The notes beneath the pieces are model-generated. The model did no database searches, was not told where the DNA came from, and was given only the letters and a program-made list of their open reading frames with translations. Shown in pieces: positions 43,780 to 52,667 of a DNA stretch of 64,000 bases. The stretch's first letter is position 1. Each line of letters starts with the position of its first letter. The stretch is taken from NCBI GenBank assembly GCA_002316385.1, contig DCDL01000001.1:49313-113312 (forward strand), read 5' to 3'. This DNA comes from Clostridium sp. UBA1056 (lineage in GTDB: Bacteria; Bacillota; Clostridia; Clostridiales; Clostridiaceae). Both the position numbers and the translations under genes were made by a program.

Positions 43780-45657
43780 ATGGATATCTTAAATACATCT
43801 AGAGAAATTAATAACTGTAGAGACGCTTACCTTAGCGAAGATTATATCACTCTATATGTTCAGTATGACAAAAATCTGATTGATGAACTTAAAGATATAA
43901 ATTACGCATGTGCTTATCAGATAAATCCTTTAATCTACATAGTTTCTGTACATACTGATCACTATGTAGATTTTCTTAATAGATTCAGAAATATATTAGA
44001 AATAGATGTTAGCTATCCTTATACATTAACAGCTATCCAACCAGTAAATGCTGCTAACATAACTAAATTTCATGGAGAAGGTTTTTTAAATCTTACAGGA
44101 GAAAATACCATAGCTACAATTATAGATACAGGTATAGATTACTTAAATCCTCAGTTTCAAAATGATGATGGAACTACAAGGATTGCTGCTATATGGGATC
44201 AAACTATTCAAAGTAATCCTACTACTAATAATGCCCCGTTTTTCGGAACTGTATATACTCGTGAAGATATTAATAAGGCTATTCTAGCATCTTCAGAAGG
44301 CCGTAATCCCTATGATATCGTTCCTTCACGTGACGAAGTTGGCCATGGTACAAATATGGCTGGTCTAGTTGGTGCAAAGGGATTAAATGGAGTGATTGGT
44401 GGTGCTCCTAAGTGTGAATTTTTAATTATAAAGCTAAAGGAAGCCAAAACAAGTAATCTTAGATTAGTTGGAATTAATAATAGAAAAAATCTACTTATTT
44501 ATGAAGGTCTTGATATTTATCTTGCAGTACAGTTTGCAACTCAATTCAATTTAACTTCAAGGACTCCTATGAGTGTTTTATTACCCCTTGGAACAAATTG
44601 GGGTGGTCATGAAGGCCTTTCTTCCATAGAACAAGATATTGACTTCTTTTCTTCTAGACGAGGCCTTGCTTTTGTAACTAATACAGGGAATCAGGGTGCT
44701 AGTCTAATACATGTCGATGGCAGATTTTTAGAAAGTAAAACTTTACAAGTTGTAGAGTTTATTGTTGGTGAAAATGAAGATAATTTAGTCCTTATGTTGT
44801 GGATAAAAAGACCTGACAAGATATCTATATCTATAATTTCTCCTAGCGGTGAAATTGTAGAACCTTCTCCCTCTATTCCTCTACATCAATTTGAGGTAGC
44901 TAATCTCGTTCTTGAAAATAGCATAATAAGTATTTTATTTACTCCTGCTGAGTTTGCAACTGGTAATGAATCCATATATATAACTATTAGAAATCCTAAA
45001 CCTGGTCTCTGGCAATTAAGGCTTAGGGGAGATTATATTGTTCATGGTGTTTATAATATGTGGCTACCACAGAGGCCTCTTATACAGCCAACTACTAGAG
45101 TTATAAATCCTAGTCCATATACCACATTACAAGCACCTGCAAATGCTCGTAATGCAGTGACTACATCATTCTACGATCAAAATAATAATACTATAGCTGT
45201 GGAATCTGGTCGTGGATTTACTGCTGATAATAGAATTAAACCTAATTTAACTACTGGTGGTATCAATGCATTAACTACTGGATTAAATAATGAAAACATT
45301 GTACTCTCTGGCGGTTCCGTAGCTGGAGCCGTATTATGTAGTGCCACTTTACTTTTATTACAATGGGGCATTGTACTAGGAAATGATCCTAACATGCATG
45401 GACCTACTATTATTTCTTATCTCACAAGGGGTACTAGCAAAAGAGCTGGAGACATATATCCAAATCCTCAATGGGGTTATGGCATGTTAAATCTTCAAGG
45501 TTCCTTTGAAAATCTTAGGTCTTCACCTCTACTTAGATCTTCTAGTAATTTCAATAGTCACGAAGAAAACCATCTTCCTTATAAATGTTATATTCAAGTA
45601 CCTAAAGAATTATATCAAAGAATAGATGACATCACGAATAATGAGAATAGAGTCTAA
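43780..45657 (+). CDS. Csp-like subtilisin-family serine protease (S8)
   Basis: 625 residues. The N-terminal 85 residues look like the prodomain of the Csp germination proteases. The catalytic triad is complete: Asp116 (IIDTGID), His189 (GHGTNMAG) and Ser513 (SGGSVAGAV), with oxyanion Asn304 (NTGNQG). The usual G-T-S motif reads G-G-S. The inserted beta-rich domain (about 315-440) is the jelly-roll typical of Csp proteins. No signal peptide. In clostridia, CspB-type enzymes activate the cortex hydrolase SleC during germination, but no sleC is near, so this role is inferred. The tail beyond about 585 is an extra extension. Confidence 0.88.
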   Translation: MDILNTSREINNCRDAYLSEDYITLYVQYDKNLIDELKDINYACAYQINPLIYIVSVHTDHYVDFLNRFRNILEIDVSYPYTLTAIQPVNAANITKFHGEGFLNLTGENTIATIIDTGIDYLNPQFQNDDGTTRIAAIWDQTIQSNPTTNNAPFFGTVYTREDINKAILASSEGRNPYDIVPSRDEVGHGTNMAGLVGAKGLNGVIGGAPKCEFLIIKLKEAKTSNLRLVGINNRKNLLIYEGLDIYLAVQFATQFNLTSRTPMSVLLPLGTNWGGHEGLSSIEQDIDFFSSRRGLAFVTNTGNQGASLIHVDGRFLESKTLQVVEFIVGENEDNLVLMLWIKRPDKISISIISPSGEIVEPSPSIPLHQFEVANLVLENSIISILFTPAEFATGNESIYITIRNPKPGLWQLRLRGDYIVHGVYNMWLPQRPLIQPTTRVINPSPYTTLQAPANARNAVTTSFYDQNNNTIAVESGRGFTADNRIKPNLTTGGINALTTGLNNENIVLSGGSVAGAVLCSATLLLLQWGIVLGNDPNMHGPTIISYLTRGTSKRAGDIYPNPQWGYGMLNLQGSFENLRSSPLLRSSSNFNSHEENHLPYKCYIQVPKELYQRIDDITNNENRV

Positions 45658-45732
45658 AATTAATTAATATTGCATTAACCGTTCATATTTTAATTGGATT
45701 CAGTCTCCAGTTATATATTACTATAAAAGAAA

Positions 45733-45766
45733 TAGGCTAGTAAGAATTTTATTTTCTACTAGCCTA
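45733..45766. terminator. Perfect 10-bp hairpin after the protease gene
   Basis: TAGGCTAGTA and TACTAGCCTA around a 14-base loop, 75 bp after the stop. It lacks a long T-run. Confidence 0.6.
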
Positions 45767-45777
45767 AGATTTCATAT

Positions 45778-45906
45778 CTATTGACTTAAGTATACTTTAA
45801 GAAGGTCTTTCAAGAAATCATTTTCTCTAGGTGTTGATATTATATTAAATCCATGCTCAGAACTTATATTAACTTTTCTTCTGAAATAAATCTTATTGGT
45901 CAAAAT
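45778..45906 (-). pseudogene. Possible C-terminal gene remnant
   Basis: A 41-codon open frame reads LTNKIYFRRKVNISSEHGF and on to RENDFLKDLLKVYLSQ and a stop, with no start codon or RBS. The end resembles a coding C-terminus, but I cannot name the family. Confidence 0.35.
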
Positions 45907-45929
45907 TCATATAAGCTGATGCTTTCAAT

Positions 45930-46460
45930 TTATTTAATATGATACACATTTAGCTCTAATATATCTCCACCATTAGTCTCTACTTGGTTGAACCCAACTT
46001 CTACTCCCCCAAGAGATTTAACTAACTGAATACTATTAGGATTACGACGGTCTGCCTCATAAATAAAGTAATCTAACTCCATGTGTTTACGACAAAAGTT
46101 AATTAGACCAGTAAGGGATTCATATCCATAACCATTACGTTGGGCACTCTTTCGTATCCATAAACCTACTTCAGGTGTTTTAGTATATAGCATACGAATC
46201 TCTATACTTCCAATAAAATTATGTTCTTTATCTAGAATACAACATACTAAATTTGTTCCATACTCTTTAAATTCTGTAAAATTAGAAATAAATTTTTTTG
46301 TACTATCTAGAGTTTTAAAAGGCTCCGGATATTGATACTTTGCTATTTCATCATCAAATTCAGTAAAATAGTCATATGCAAATTCTTCGGAAATAGGGAC
46401 AAGAAGTAATCTACTTGTTTCTATCTTAAATCCTGCTTTATTAATAATATCCCTTATCAT
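45930..46460 (-). CDS. GNAT-family N-acetyltransferase (RimJ/RimL type)
   Basis: 176 residues from the ATG at 46460, which follows AAAGGAG; an in-frame start at 46490 has no RBS. RimJ-type start (IETSRLLLVPISEEF) and acetyl-CoA segment GLWIRKSAQRNGYGYESL (about 98-115), then RRNPNSIQLVKSLGG. Acceptor unknown. Confidence 0.87.
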   Translation of the reverse strand: MIRDIINKAGFKIETSRLLLVPISEEFAYDYFTEFDDEIAKYQYPEPFKTLDSTKKFISNFTEFKEYGTNLVCCILDKEHNFIGSIEIRMLYTKTPEVGLWIRKSAQRNGYGYESLTGLINFCRKHMELDYFIYEADRRNPNSIQLVKSLGGVEVGFNQVETNGGDILELNVYHIK

Positions 46461-46772
46461 ACTTAACTCCTTTATATCTGAAGAATACAAATAATCTTAA
46501 TGAAATTATACCACATATATCCAACACTATATTACTGGGTTTACAAAAATACTATCTTATCTCAAAATTTGCTAGATAATTTCTTATATATTCCTATTGT
46601 GAATCAAAAATACCATAAAATTCATTTCTGAATAATACGGTATTTAAATAAATTATTTGTTTTTATAACTGAGTCGTTAGATAATTGCATTGCTTTTAAA
46701 ATATATATTATTAAATAATTTATGAAATAGTAACTTTAAATTAAAAGTATAGTTTCTATTATTACTTAAATT
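46461..46772. other. Spacer with family A copy 4
   Basis: Contains only the hairpin repeat at 46610 and AT-rich sequence. Confidence 0.5.
46610..46643. repeat. Hairpin repeat family A, copy 4
   Basis: Arms ATACCATAAAATTCA and TGAATAATACGGTAT; one stem mismatch (A against G-C partner). Lies 130 bp beyond the DUF2935 gene on the minus strand. Confidence 0.8.
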
Positions 46773-47699
46773 TTACATACTCTTTTTAAATATTTTCAGT
46801 AAGCGCAAATAGTGATTAGCCTCACGTAAAGTATGATCTCCCAACAAAGGTATTATTATGGATTTGATCTTACATTCTAATATTCCTTGTGTACCTTGCG
46901 CTTTGAATTTCCTGATTCCCATAGTTGCCTCAAGGCTTTCGTCTGTAACTTCAGGAATTGCCATTGACTTGTCCATGGCCTTCTTTGATTCCATTAGTAA
47001 CTCATCAAATTCATTTGCAAAATTATTTGCTGTCTTTATAAGTTCCTCTTCAGTTGGATCAAGTAATCCTCGAATAAACTTTGCATGCTCAGCCATAATT
47101 CTATTCCAGAAAGTTTCTTGCTCATAAGCTTCTCGTTCCAAGTTTATTTCTTCACGATTTTGTAATCTTTGTATCATTTCAAAATAAAAATTTGCTTCTC
47201 TTAAAATATGATCTATAAGTAAAGGATAATTAACTGTGAATACTCTGCACTCTAAAACATCTGATAACAATTTCGTTTTAAACCGTGCTAAAGCTCTAAC
47301 TAATTCCATTCCAATCTCGTTAATTCTATGCACTCTCTGTTCTAGCCTTTGATCATATTTCATCGGCGGAGCTCCCATCAATCCTTTCTCAGCCTCAGTC
47401 AAACTGGTAGGAATAGCTACTCCTGTATAATATGCTGATGCCATTTCAGCATTTAATGTATATGGTGTTACAACCTCACCAGACTTTAATACACTAGGGC
47501 TAACAACGCCGTTTGAAAGTGATATAACATCGCATAAAAATTTGTCAAACTCCATTCTAAATCTGTCTGCTTGCTCCATAAGTTTTGAGTTCTTTGGTGT
47601 AAAACCTATTTGCAAAAAAAATGAATGCTCCTTCATAATCCTAGCAAAAAAAAGATGTAACTCCAATGATTGTCGTATAAATTCAGTATTAGATAGCAT
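46773..47699 (-). CDS. DUF2935 protein (two metal-binding helical bundles)
   Basis: 308 residues with an internal duplication. Repeat 1 (about 1-160) starts with RIMKEHSFFL and ends near DHILREANFYF; repeat 2 (about 190-305) starts with RIMAEHAKFI and ends DHTLREANHYL. The paired E-H and H-x-x-E positions look like a di-metal four-helix bundle. DUF2935 proteins are common in spore-forming Firmicutes. Their function is not known. The gene stands alone with a clear RBS and is followed by a family A hairpin. Confidence 0.87.
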   Translation of the reverse strand: MLSNTEFIRQSLELHLFFARIMKEHSFFLQIGFTPKNSKLMEQADRFRMEFDKFLCDVISLSNGVVSPSVLKSGEVVTPYTLNAEMASAYYTGVAIPTSLTEAEKGLMGAPPMKYDQRLEQRVHRINEIGMELVRALARFKTKLLSDVLECRVFTVNYPLLIDHILREANFYFEMIQRLQNREEINLEREAYEQETFWNRIMAEHAKFIRGLLDPTEEELIKTANNFANEFDELLMESKKAMDKSMAIPEVTDESLEATMGIRKFKAQGTQGILECKIKSIIIPLLGDHTLREANHYLRLLKIFKKSM

Positions 47700-47924
47700 A
47701 GCTTACCTCTCTTAATATAAAATAACTGTTGCTATCATTATATTAAATGTATATATGAAATGTTACTACCTATTACCTAATTTTTAGTATTTATAAATCC
47801 TAAAATAATAAAATTATCTTAAAAATTGTTTATTCATAATTTTCTGTTTTCTTTAAACGTATCTCTTTAATTTCAAGGCTTATAATAATCCATCTATATT
47901 CTCATATTAAAATATATTAGATAA

Positions 47925-48455
47925 TTACTTATTCCATTCAGATTTCAATATAGCATATTCATATGTGTCAAGCCACATAGGTTGTCCATCACTATCAACT
48001 TTAAAATAAACATTTTGTAGTAGCAAACCTTCACGCCTCATTTTTAAACGTTCAAGGAGCTTCCAAGAAAGAGTATTCTCTGGACTACACATAGCAACGA
48101 TACGTCTTGCCCCTAAATCTGAAAATGCATAGTCAAGCAATCTCCTTGAACCTTCTGTAGCATAACCTTTTCCTTGATACTTTCTATTAAAAACATATCC
48201 TAATTCCCAAGTATCAAAATCTCCTTCTGCTAAATATAGATTCCCAATCAGCTTTCCACTTTCTTTTAAGCAAACTGCATAAAATAATTCATTATTTGCT
48301 CTGTTAATTGCTTCTTCCTTAGCTTCATTTTCAGAGTAAATATGGTAAGGTTCAAATTTAACCACTTCTTCGTCACATAAATATTCATATAAATCTTGCC
48401 AATCGTCCTCATTAAATTTTCTAATTACTAATCTATCTGAAACTATATTCTCCAT
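47925..48455 (-). CDS. GNAT-family N-acetyltransferase (RimJ/RimL type)
   Basis: 176 residues. RimJ-type start (VSDRLVIRKFNEDDWQDLY), acetyl-CoA segment NRKYQGKGYATEGSRRLLDY (about 88-107) and SPENTLSWKLLERLKM. An 18-codon frame with a better RBS lies directly upstream (48474-48530) and may be a leader or coupling peptide. Acceptor unknown. Confidence 0.87.
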   Translation of the reverse strand: MENIVSDRLVIRKFNEDDWQDLYEYLCDEEVVKFEPYHIYSENEAKEEAINRANNELFYAVCLKESGKLIGNLYLAEGDFDTWELGYVFNRKYQGKGYATEGSRRLLDYAFSDLGARRIVAMCSPENTLSWKLLERLKMRREGLLLQNVYFKVDSDGQPMWLDTYEYAILKSEWNK

Positions 48456-48473
48456 TTTATATTCCTTTCTATT

Positions 48474-48530
48474 CTATAGGAGATACATACCTCCTCTAAT
48501 TTTAACTACTTTACAAACTTCTACTTTCAT
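48474..48530 (-). CDS. Possible 18-residue leader peptide before a GNAT gene
   Basis: ATG at 48530, seven bases after AGGAGG, encodes MKVEVCKVVKIRGGMYLL and stops 18 bases before the GNAT ATG. The RBS of this frame is stronger than that of the GNAT gene, so it may couple or control translation. No masking hairpin was found. Confidence 0.35.
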   Translation of the reverse strand: MKVEVCKVVKIRGGMYLL

Positions 48531-48681
48531 GCAAATTCCTCCTTTCCTAAAATTTAATTCACATACATCTTATACCATGTAATTCTTATTTAAATATATT
48601 ATATGATTCATGAATTAATCAAGTTTTACTTCTTATTATATATTTGGACACTAAGTTTCAATATTTCTGATATACTAAAAT

Positions 48682-49503
48682 CTAAAGAAACATCCCAATT
48701 GAAGATTCTATCTCTTCATGAAACTTATATCCTACACTATTATAAACTGATAATGCTCTTTTGTTTGCACTCCATACTTCCAATCTTGATTCTTTAATAT
48801 TTAAATTTTTTAAACCTTCAAAGGCTCTTATAATTAAACTTTTACCAATACCTTGTTTTCTCCATTCCTTTGAAACAAACAAATCATCTATCCAACCATA
48901 TTTATTATTTAATTCATCTTCCTTCACGATAATAACTATATTACCTATAATTTCATCTTTATGTTTAGCTGCTATACTGAACCACTGATTTTCACTTCTT
49001 AATTTTTTTAAATCCTCAGGAGAATAACCCCATACAAATACCTTATTTTGTTTTTCAACTAACTGCTTTATCTCATCTTCATCGATAAATTCAAGGCTTA
49101 CAAAATCTATACCATTAATATCTTGAATTTGGAAACTCTCCTCAGTTATTTCTTTTTTTATTATGTGCATTCCTTCATCATGGTTGAAACCTTCTTTAGA
49201 AGAATAATATGCTATATTCTCTTTATTATCTGAAAAACAACAATGATAAACTCTTACATCAACATCCTTATTCTCTTCTTTTATAGCTCGTGAGCGCTTC
49301 ATTATTTCATCAAACATCTGATCTTTTAGCTCAATTTTATTTTCAACATCTTTCACATTAATATCAATATAAATATTTAATCTAGGTTTTTCATGTATAT
49401 CAGAAGGTCTAAAAGGAGAAATTACAGCTTCTCCTACTAAATTATTATCTTTATCATAAGCCTCTAAAATATCTTTTCTTTCACTATTTTTAATTGTATA
49501 CAT
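48682..49503 (-). CDS. GNAT-family N-acetyltransferase, two-domain
   Basis: 273 residues from the ATG at 49503 (GGGGGA upstream; the GTG at 49518 lies on that site). The C-terminal GNAT domain has DDLFVSKEWRKQGIGKSLI (about 205-223) and SANKRALSVYNSVGY. The N-terminal 130 residues form a second GNAT-like domain with a similar YYSSKEGF end but no acetyl-CoA loop. Acceptor unknown. Confidence 0.83.
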   Translation of the reverse strand: MYTIKNSERKDILEAYDKDNNLVGEAVISPFRPSDIHEKPRLNIYIDINVKDVENKIELKDQMFDEIMKRSRAIKEENKDVDVRVYHCCFSDNKENIAYYSSKEGFNHDEGMHIIKKEITEESFQIQDINGIDFVSLEFIDEDEIKQLVEKQNKVFVWGYSPEDLKKLRSENQWFSIAAKHKDEIIGNIVIIVKEDELNNKYGWIDDLFVSKEWRKQGIGKSLIIRAFEGLKNLNIKESRLEVWSANKRALSVYNSVGYKFHEEIESSIGMFL

Positions 49504-49710
49504 CGTAGTGTCCCCCACTTTCCATCTCTATTTTTCATGCTATAAATTAGTTTTAAGAAAATTATACCATATTATACTAAATATTCATCTATTAATTTAA
49601 TACTTTTACTAACTATATTTCTAATACTCCATTACTTAATCTTAAAAAATCCTATTCTCATGTTAAAATTTATTAGATAACTCTTTATGCAGTTAAATTC
49701 AAAATTAAAA

Positions 49711-49744
49711 CTACCATAAAATTCATTGCTGAATAATACGGTAG
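49711..49744. repeat. Hairpin repeat family A, copy 5
   Basis: Arms CTACCATAAAATTCA and TGAATAATACGGTAG. The outermost pair is C-G here and A-T in other copies, a compensatory change. Lies 21 bp after the DUF1737 gene on the minus strand. Confidence 0.8.
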
Positions 49745-49764
49745 TTTAGTTAATTATTTAATAT

Positions 49765-49944
49765 TTATTTCGCTTCATTATCATCAATAATTACTGCTTG
49801 TGCCACAATCACATCTTGCCCATTAAAGGTACATGATGGAGATCCATATAATTTATAACCTTCATCAAGCAGTTTAGAAATTCTCTGACAAAAACTTGCA
49901 TCATCTTTTCCAGTAATTAATCGGTATCTAAGTTTCGTTTCCAT
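49765..49944 (-). CDS. DUF1737 family protein
   Basis: 59 residues starting ETKLRYRLITGKDDASFCQR and including LLDEGYKLYGSPSCTFNGQ and VAQAV. This matches the DUF1737 pattern (Tyr-Arg-hydrophobic-x-T-G-x-D-D, Phe-Cys, G-S-P, Q-A-V). It is a small cytoplasmic protein of unknown function found in many bacteria. A short GGGAG stands before the ATG. It is followed closely by a family A hairpin. Confidence 0.8.
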   Translation of the reverse strand: METKLRYRLITGKDDASFCQRISKLLDEGYKLYGSPSCTFNGQDVIVAQAVIIDDNEAK

Positions 49945-49978
49945 ATAAATACTCCCTATTAATAATCAATATTTTTAT

Positions 49979-50170
49979 TTATATATATCTTCCTGTTACA
50001 GAATTTTTATTGGATCTTATATCATCTGAAGTACCCACAGCAATTACCTTTCCTCCATTAATCCTCCTTCTGGTCCAAGGTCAATTATCCAGTCGGAAGC
50101 CTTTATAACTTGCTGATTATGCTCTACTACAATTACTGTACTTCCTGAATCTATCATTCTGTTTAAAAGT
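49979..50170 (-). pseudogene. UvrA-type ABC ATPase, C-terminal remnant
   Basis: Reads [20 protein letters not shown], then [14 protein letters not shown], then after a one-base shift near 50055 continues as [19 protein letters not shown] and TGRYI to a stop. This is the end of an excinuclease UvrA-like protein (the H-loop EHN and the D-L-G-P-E-G-G block are diagnostic). Only about 65 of more than 750 residues are left. Confidence 0.85.
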
Positions 50171-50302
50171 AGTGGTTTGGATAGCATACATTCTATGTAA
50201 AAGGCCTCCAGATATCTTTTCAGGTACATCTACTATTTCACCAAGCTGTAAAACACTACATAGCTTTTCAAATTGCAGATTATAATGTATATCACTAATT
50301 CT
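50171..50302 (-). pseudogene. APH-like kinase, N-terminal remnant fused to the UvrA remnant
   Basis: Reads DIHYNLQFEKLCSVLQLGEI, then [19 protein letters not shown], which is the N-terminus of a clostridial APH-like phosphotransferase. The next bases belong to the UvrA remnant, so a deletion or recombination has joined two unrelated genes at about 50171. No start codon is left. Confidence 0.7.
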
Positions 50303-50365
50303 TTATACTCCCTATATTCATGTACTCCTCATGCGCCATTATAAACTGTCAAATAATCTATAGAT

Positions 50366-51214
50366 TTACATATCTTCATACACTGGCTTTCCTTCAATGA
50401 AGGTAGAAGTAATACCAAGCTTTTCAAAGTAATCACACATCCTTTGACATGCAAATTTTTCAGTAGAATAGTGGGTACCTCCTAAAACATTAATACAATT
50501 TTTTTGTTCAAGCTCATGAACTTCTAAATAACTTTCATTGTTTACTGATATGCCTGTGATAAGAACATTAACATTGTTTTCAAGCATTTCATAAACAGTA
50601 TCTTTATTATTACCACCACCTGCTACGATAGCTACTTTTCCATTCCCTATATGGTTATCTCCGTATAGATAAAGCTCCGTATCATGCCCTAATACTTCTG
50701 AAAACTTACTATGTAATTCTTCCACGGTTTTACACTTGGTTTTTCCAATTACACCACTTAAAGATCCACAATACTCCTTAAAAGGTTTTTCAATTTCTAT
50801 ATCTAACGCATCTGCCAAAGTCTTACTTGTTGAATATTCACTAAAGTTATCAAGAGGTACATGTAAATTATATATAGATATTCTATTTTGTTTAAACTTT
50901 TCTAATAAGGCTTTATTCATCTGATAGAAGGGCTTTGCTCTTCTAATATCCCAAATAGATGGATGGTGTAAAAATAACATAGTATCTGTTACTCCATTAT
51001 CAATAATTTGCTGCATAATTTCTTCCGTTGGAAATACAGCAGTGTAGACTTTATTAATCTCATCTGCAAAATCACATACTAACCCCATGCTTCTTACTTT
51101 AAAATTTATTGAAAGATAATTCTCCACTTCACCCATGAATCTTGCCCAATCATCACTTAATCCATTGAAGATAAAATCTCTTTCTAAATGATTATATAGT
51201 TCAATAGCTCTCAT
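50366..51214 (-). CDS. Nif3-like dinuclear metal centre protein
   Basis: 282 residues of the NIF3/DUF34 family. Metal-binding motifs: MLFLHHPSIW (about 77-86), IYNLHVPLDNFSEYST (about 113-128) and GGTHYSTEKFA near the C-terminus. Members form hexameric rings with two metals per subunit; proposed activities include GTP cyclohydrolase-like chemistry, but function is unsettled. RBS GGAGGGGA is strong. It is single, with a decayed GNAT upstream and a gene-fusion remnant downstream. Confidence 0.9.
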   Translation of the reverse strand: MRAIELYNHLERDFIFNGLSDDWARFMGEVENYLSINFKVRSMGLVCDFADEINKVYTAVFPTEEIMQQIIDNGVTDTMLFLHHPSIWDIRRAKPFYQMNKALLEKFKQNRISIYNLHVPLDNFSEYSTSKTLADALDIEIEKPFKEYCGSLSGVIGKTKCKTVEELHSKFSEVLGHDTELYLYGDNHIGNGKVAIVAGGGNNKDTVYEMLENNVNVLITGISVNNESYLEVHELEQKNCINVLGGTHYSTEKFACQRMCDYFEKLGITSTFIEGKPVYEDM

Positions 51215-51314
51215 AAAATCTCCCCTCCTGCTCCAATATAATTATATTTCATTTGTTTTATTTATTCATAAATATCTATTAAATCATCATCAGTTCTTAA
51301 ATATAAAGACTAAC

Positions 51315-51787
51315 TTATAGTGCTCTTTCCACTTTTATGAATTCCATTTCTCCCTTAACAGTTTTCCCCATAAACTCATCAGTAACTTTAAAATCTAGAC
51401 TTTTATAAAGTCTGATAGCTCGTTCATTAAATTTAAGGACAGAAAGCTCTATATCTTTTAAATTATACTTATTCTTAGCAAACTCCAAAAAAGCTTCTAA
51501 AAATTCTTTTCCCATACCCTTGCTAGTTAAATTAGGTCTCATTTGAATTGAAAAACTAACTTTATCATTAAGATAAAGAGCGCAATTTCCTACTAATTGA
51601 TTTTTCTCATCATAAATTACATATGCATTATCATCTGTAGGAAAACTTTTGATATAATTTATCTTACCCTCTGATAGATCATTATCAAAAAATGAGTAAA
51701 TACCTTCCCTTCATACTTCCATGTAAGTATATCTTCAACATCCTTCTCTGATACTCTTCTAAATTCATATTTTTTAATTTTATCCAT
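51315..51787 (-). pseudogene. GNAT acetyltransferase with a frameshift
   Basis: Starts at 51787 with a good RBS (MDKIKKYEFRRVSEKDVEDI, then LTWKYEG). A one-base shift near 51700 moves reading into FFDNDLSEGKINYI and on through IQMRPNLTSKGMGKEFLEAF (acetyl-CoA site) and FNERAIRLYKSLDF to a stop at 51315. The rest of the gene is intact over about 155 residues, so the lesion looks recent. Confidence 0.82.
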
Positions 51788-51977
51788 CCCCAAAACTCCC
51801 CTTAATAGAACCTAAATTTCTTTACTTTTTTGTTCTTTTAAAATGATCAAAACCTAAATTTTGATTATAATACATATCATAACACGTATTTAATTATATA
51901 TAATAATTATACACCTATATACTCGTTCGAAATAAACTTCCGCATATGGCTATTATTTATTTCAATTATAAATAAAA

Positions 51978-52009
51978 ATACCGTAAAATTCGTTTGAATA
52001 CTACGGTAG
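51978..52009. repeat. Hairpin repeat family A, copy 6
   Basis: Arms ATACCGTAAAATTC and GAATACTACGGTAG. Lies 80 bp after the VanZ gene at 52089 on the minus strand. Confidence 0.8.
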
Positions 52010-52088
52010 AATAAACTGTTTAATTATATAATTCTCTAGAAATTATAATAAGATCGATGAATGAATTACTATAAATTATGCTCATAAC

Positions 52089-52604
52089 CTAATTGTACAT
52101 AAATATTCCTATTAATATAATTACAACTGGTATCATAACTACCATACTACAGATAGTGATGAATGTCTTTACTTTGTTATCGTCTTTGAAAATCTTCTTA
52201 ATTGCCATATATATAACTATACCAATAACTCCTCCAATAGTATTAGTAATAATATCTGTTATATCACTAGCACCTATTCCAAATACATATTGACTAACTT
52301 CAAAGATTAAACTTATTATGATTATTTTATAAATACTTTTAGATACTTTCGAATTTTTACCAGACATATTTATATAAATTCCCAATGGAATAAATAAAAT
52401 TATATTGCCAAAGATGTCTAATCTATTATAATTTCCATTAAAAATATCATAAAATGGAATTAAATTAAGAGTTCTGGAACAATACCTATTGCTACTAAGT
52501 AATTCCAGTGGAGATACATATTTAAAAACAATGTTCCATAGTATAAATATAATATAGAATAAAAATCCCAAAATAAAGAGAATATTGATTATTTTTTTCT
52601 TCAC
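52089..52604 (-). CDS. VanZ-family membrane protein
   Basis: 171 residues, starting at GTG (GAGGTGA seven bases upstream). About five membrane helices. VanZ signatures: NLIPFYDIF, NIILFIPLGIYI, the helix LIFEVSQYVFGIG and the loop ASDITDIITNTIGGVIG. VanZ proteins raise low-level resistance to teicoplanin and related lipoglycopeptides by an unknown route. A second VanZ gene lies 790 bp upstream (53393). Confidence 0.9.
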   Translation of the reverse strand: MKKKIINILFILGFLFYIIFILWNIVFKYVSPLELLSSNRYCSRTLNLIPFYDIFNGNYNRLDIFGNIILFIPLGIYINMSGKNSKVSKSIYKIIIISLIFEVSQYVFGIGASDITDIITNTIGGVIGIVIYMAIKKIFKDDNKVKTFITICSMVVMIPVVIILIGIFMYN

Positions 52605-52667
52605 GCTAAAATCACCTCAATTAAAATAATAACAATTTATTCTTAAAATAATTATATTAATAATCTA

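Noticed and set aside
45778..45906. Naming the family of the 41-codon C-terminal remnant
   Set aside because: Coding look is clear but the sequence is too short to assign.
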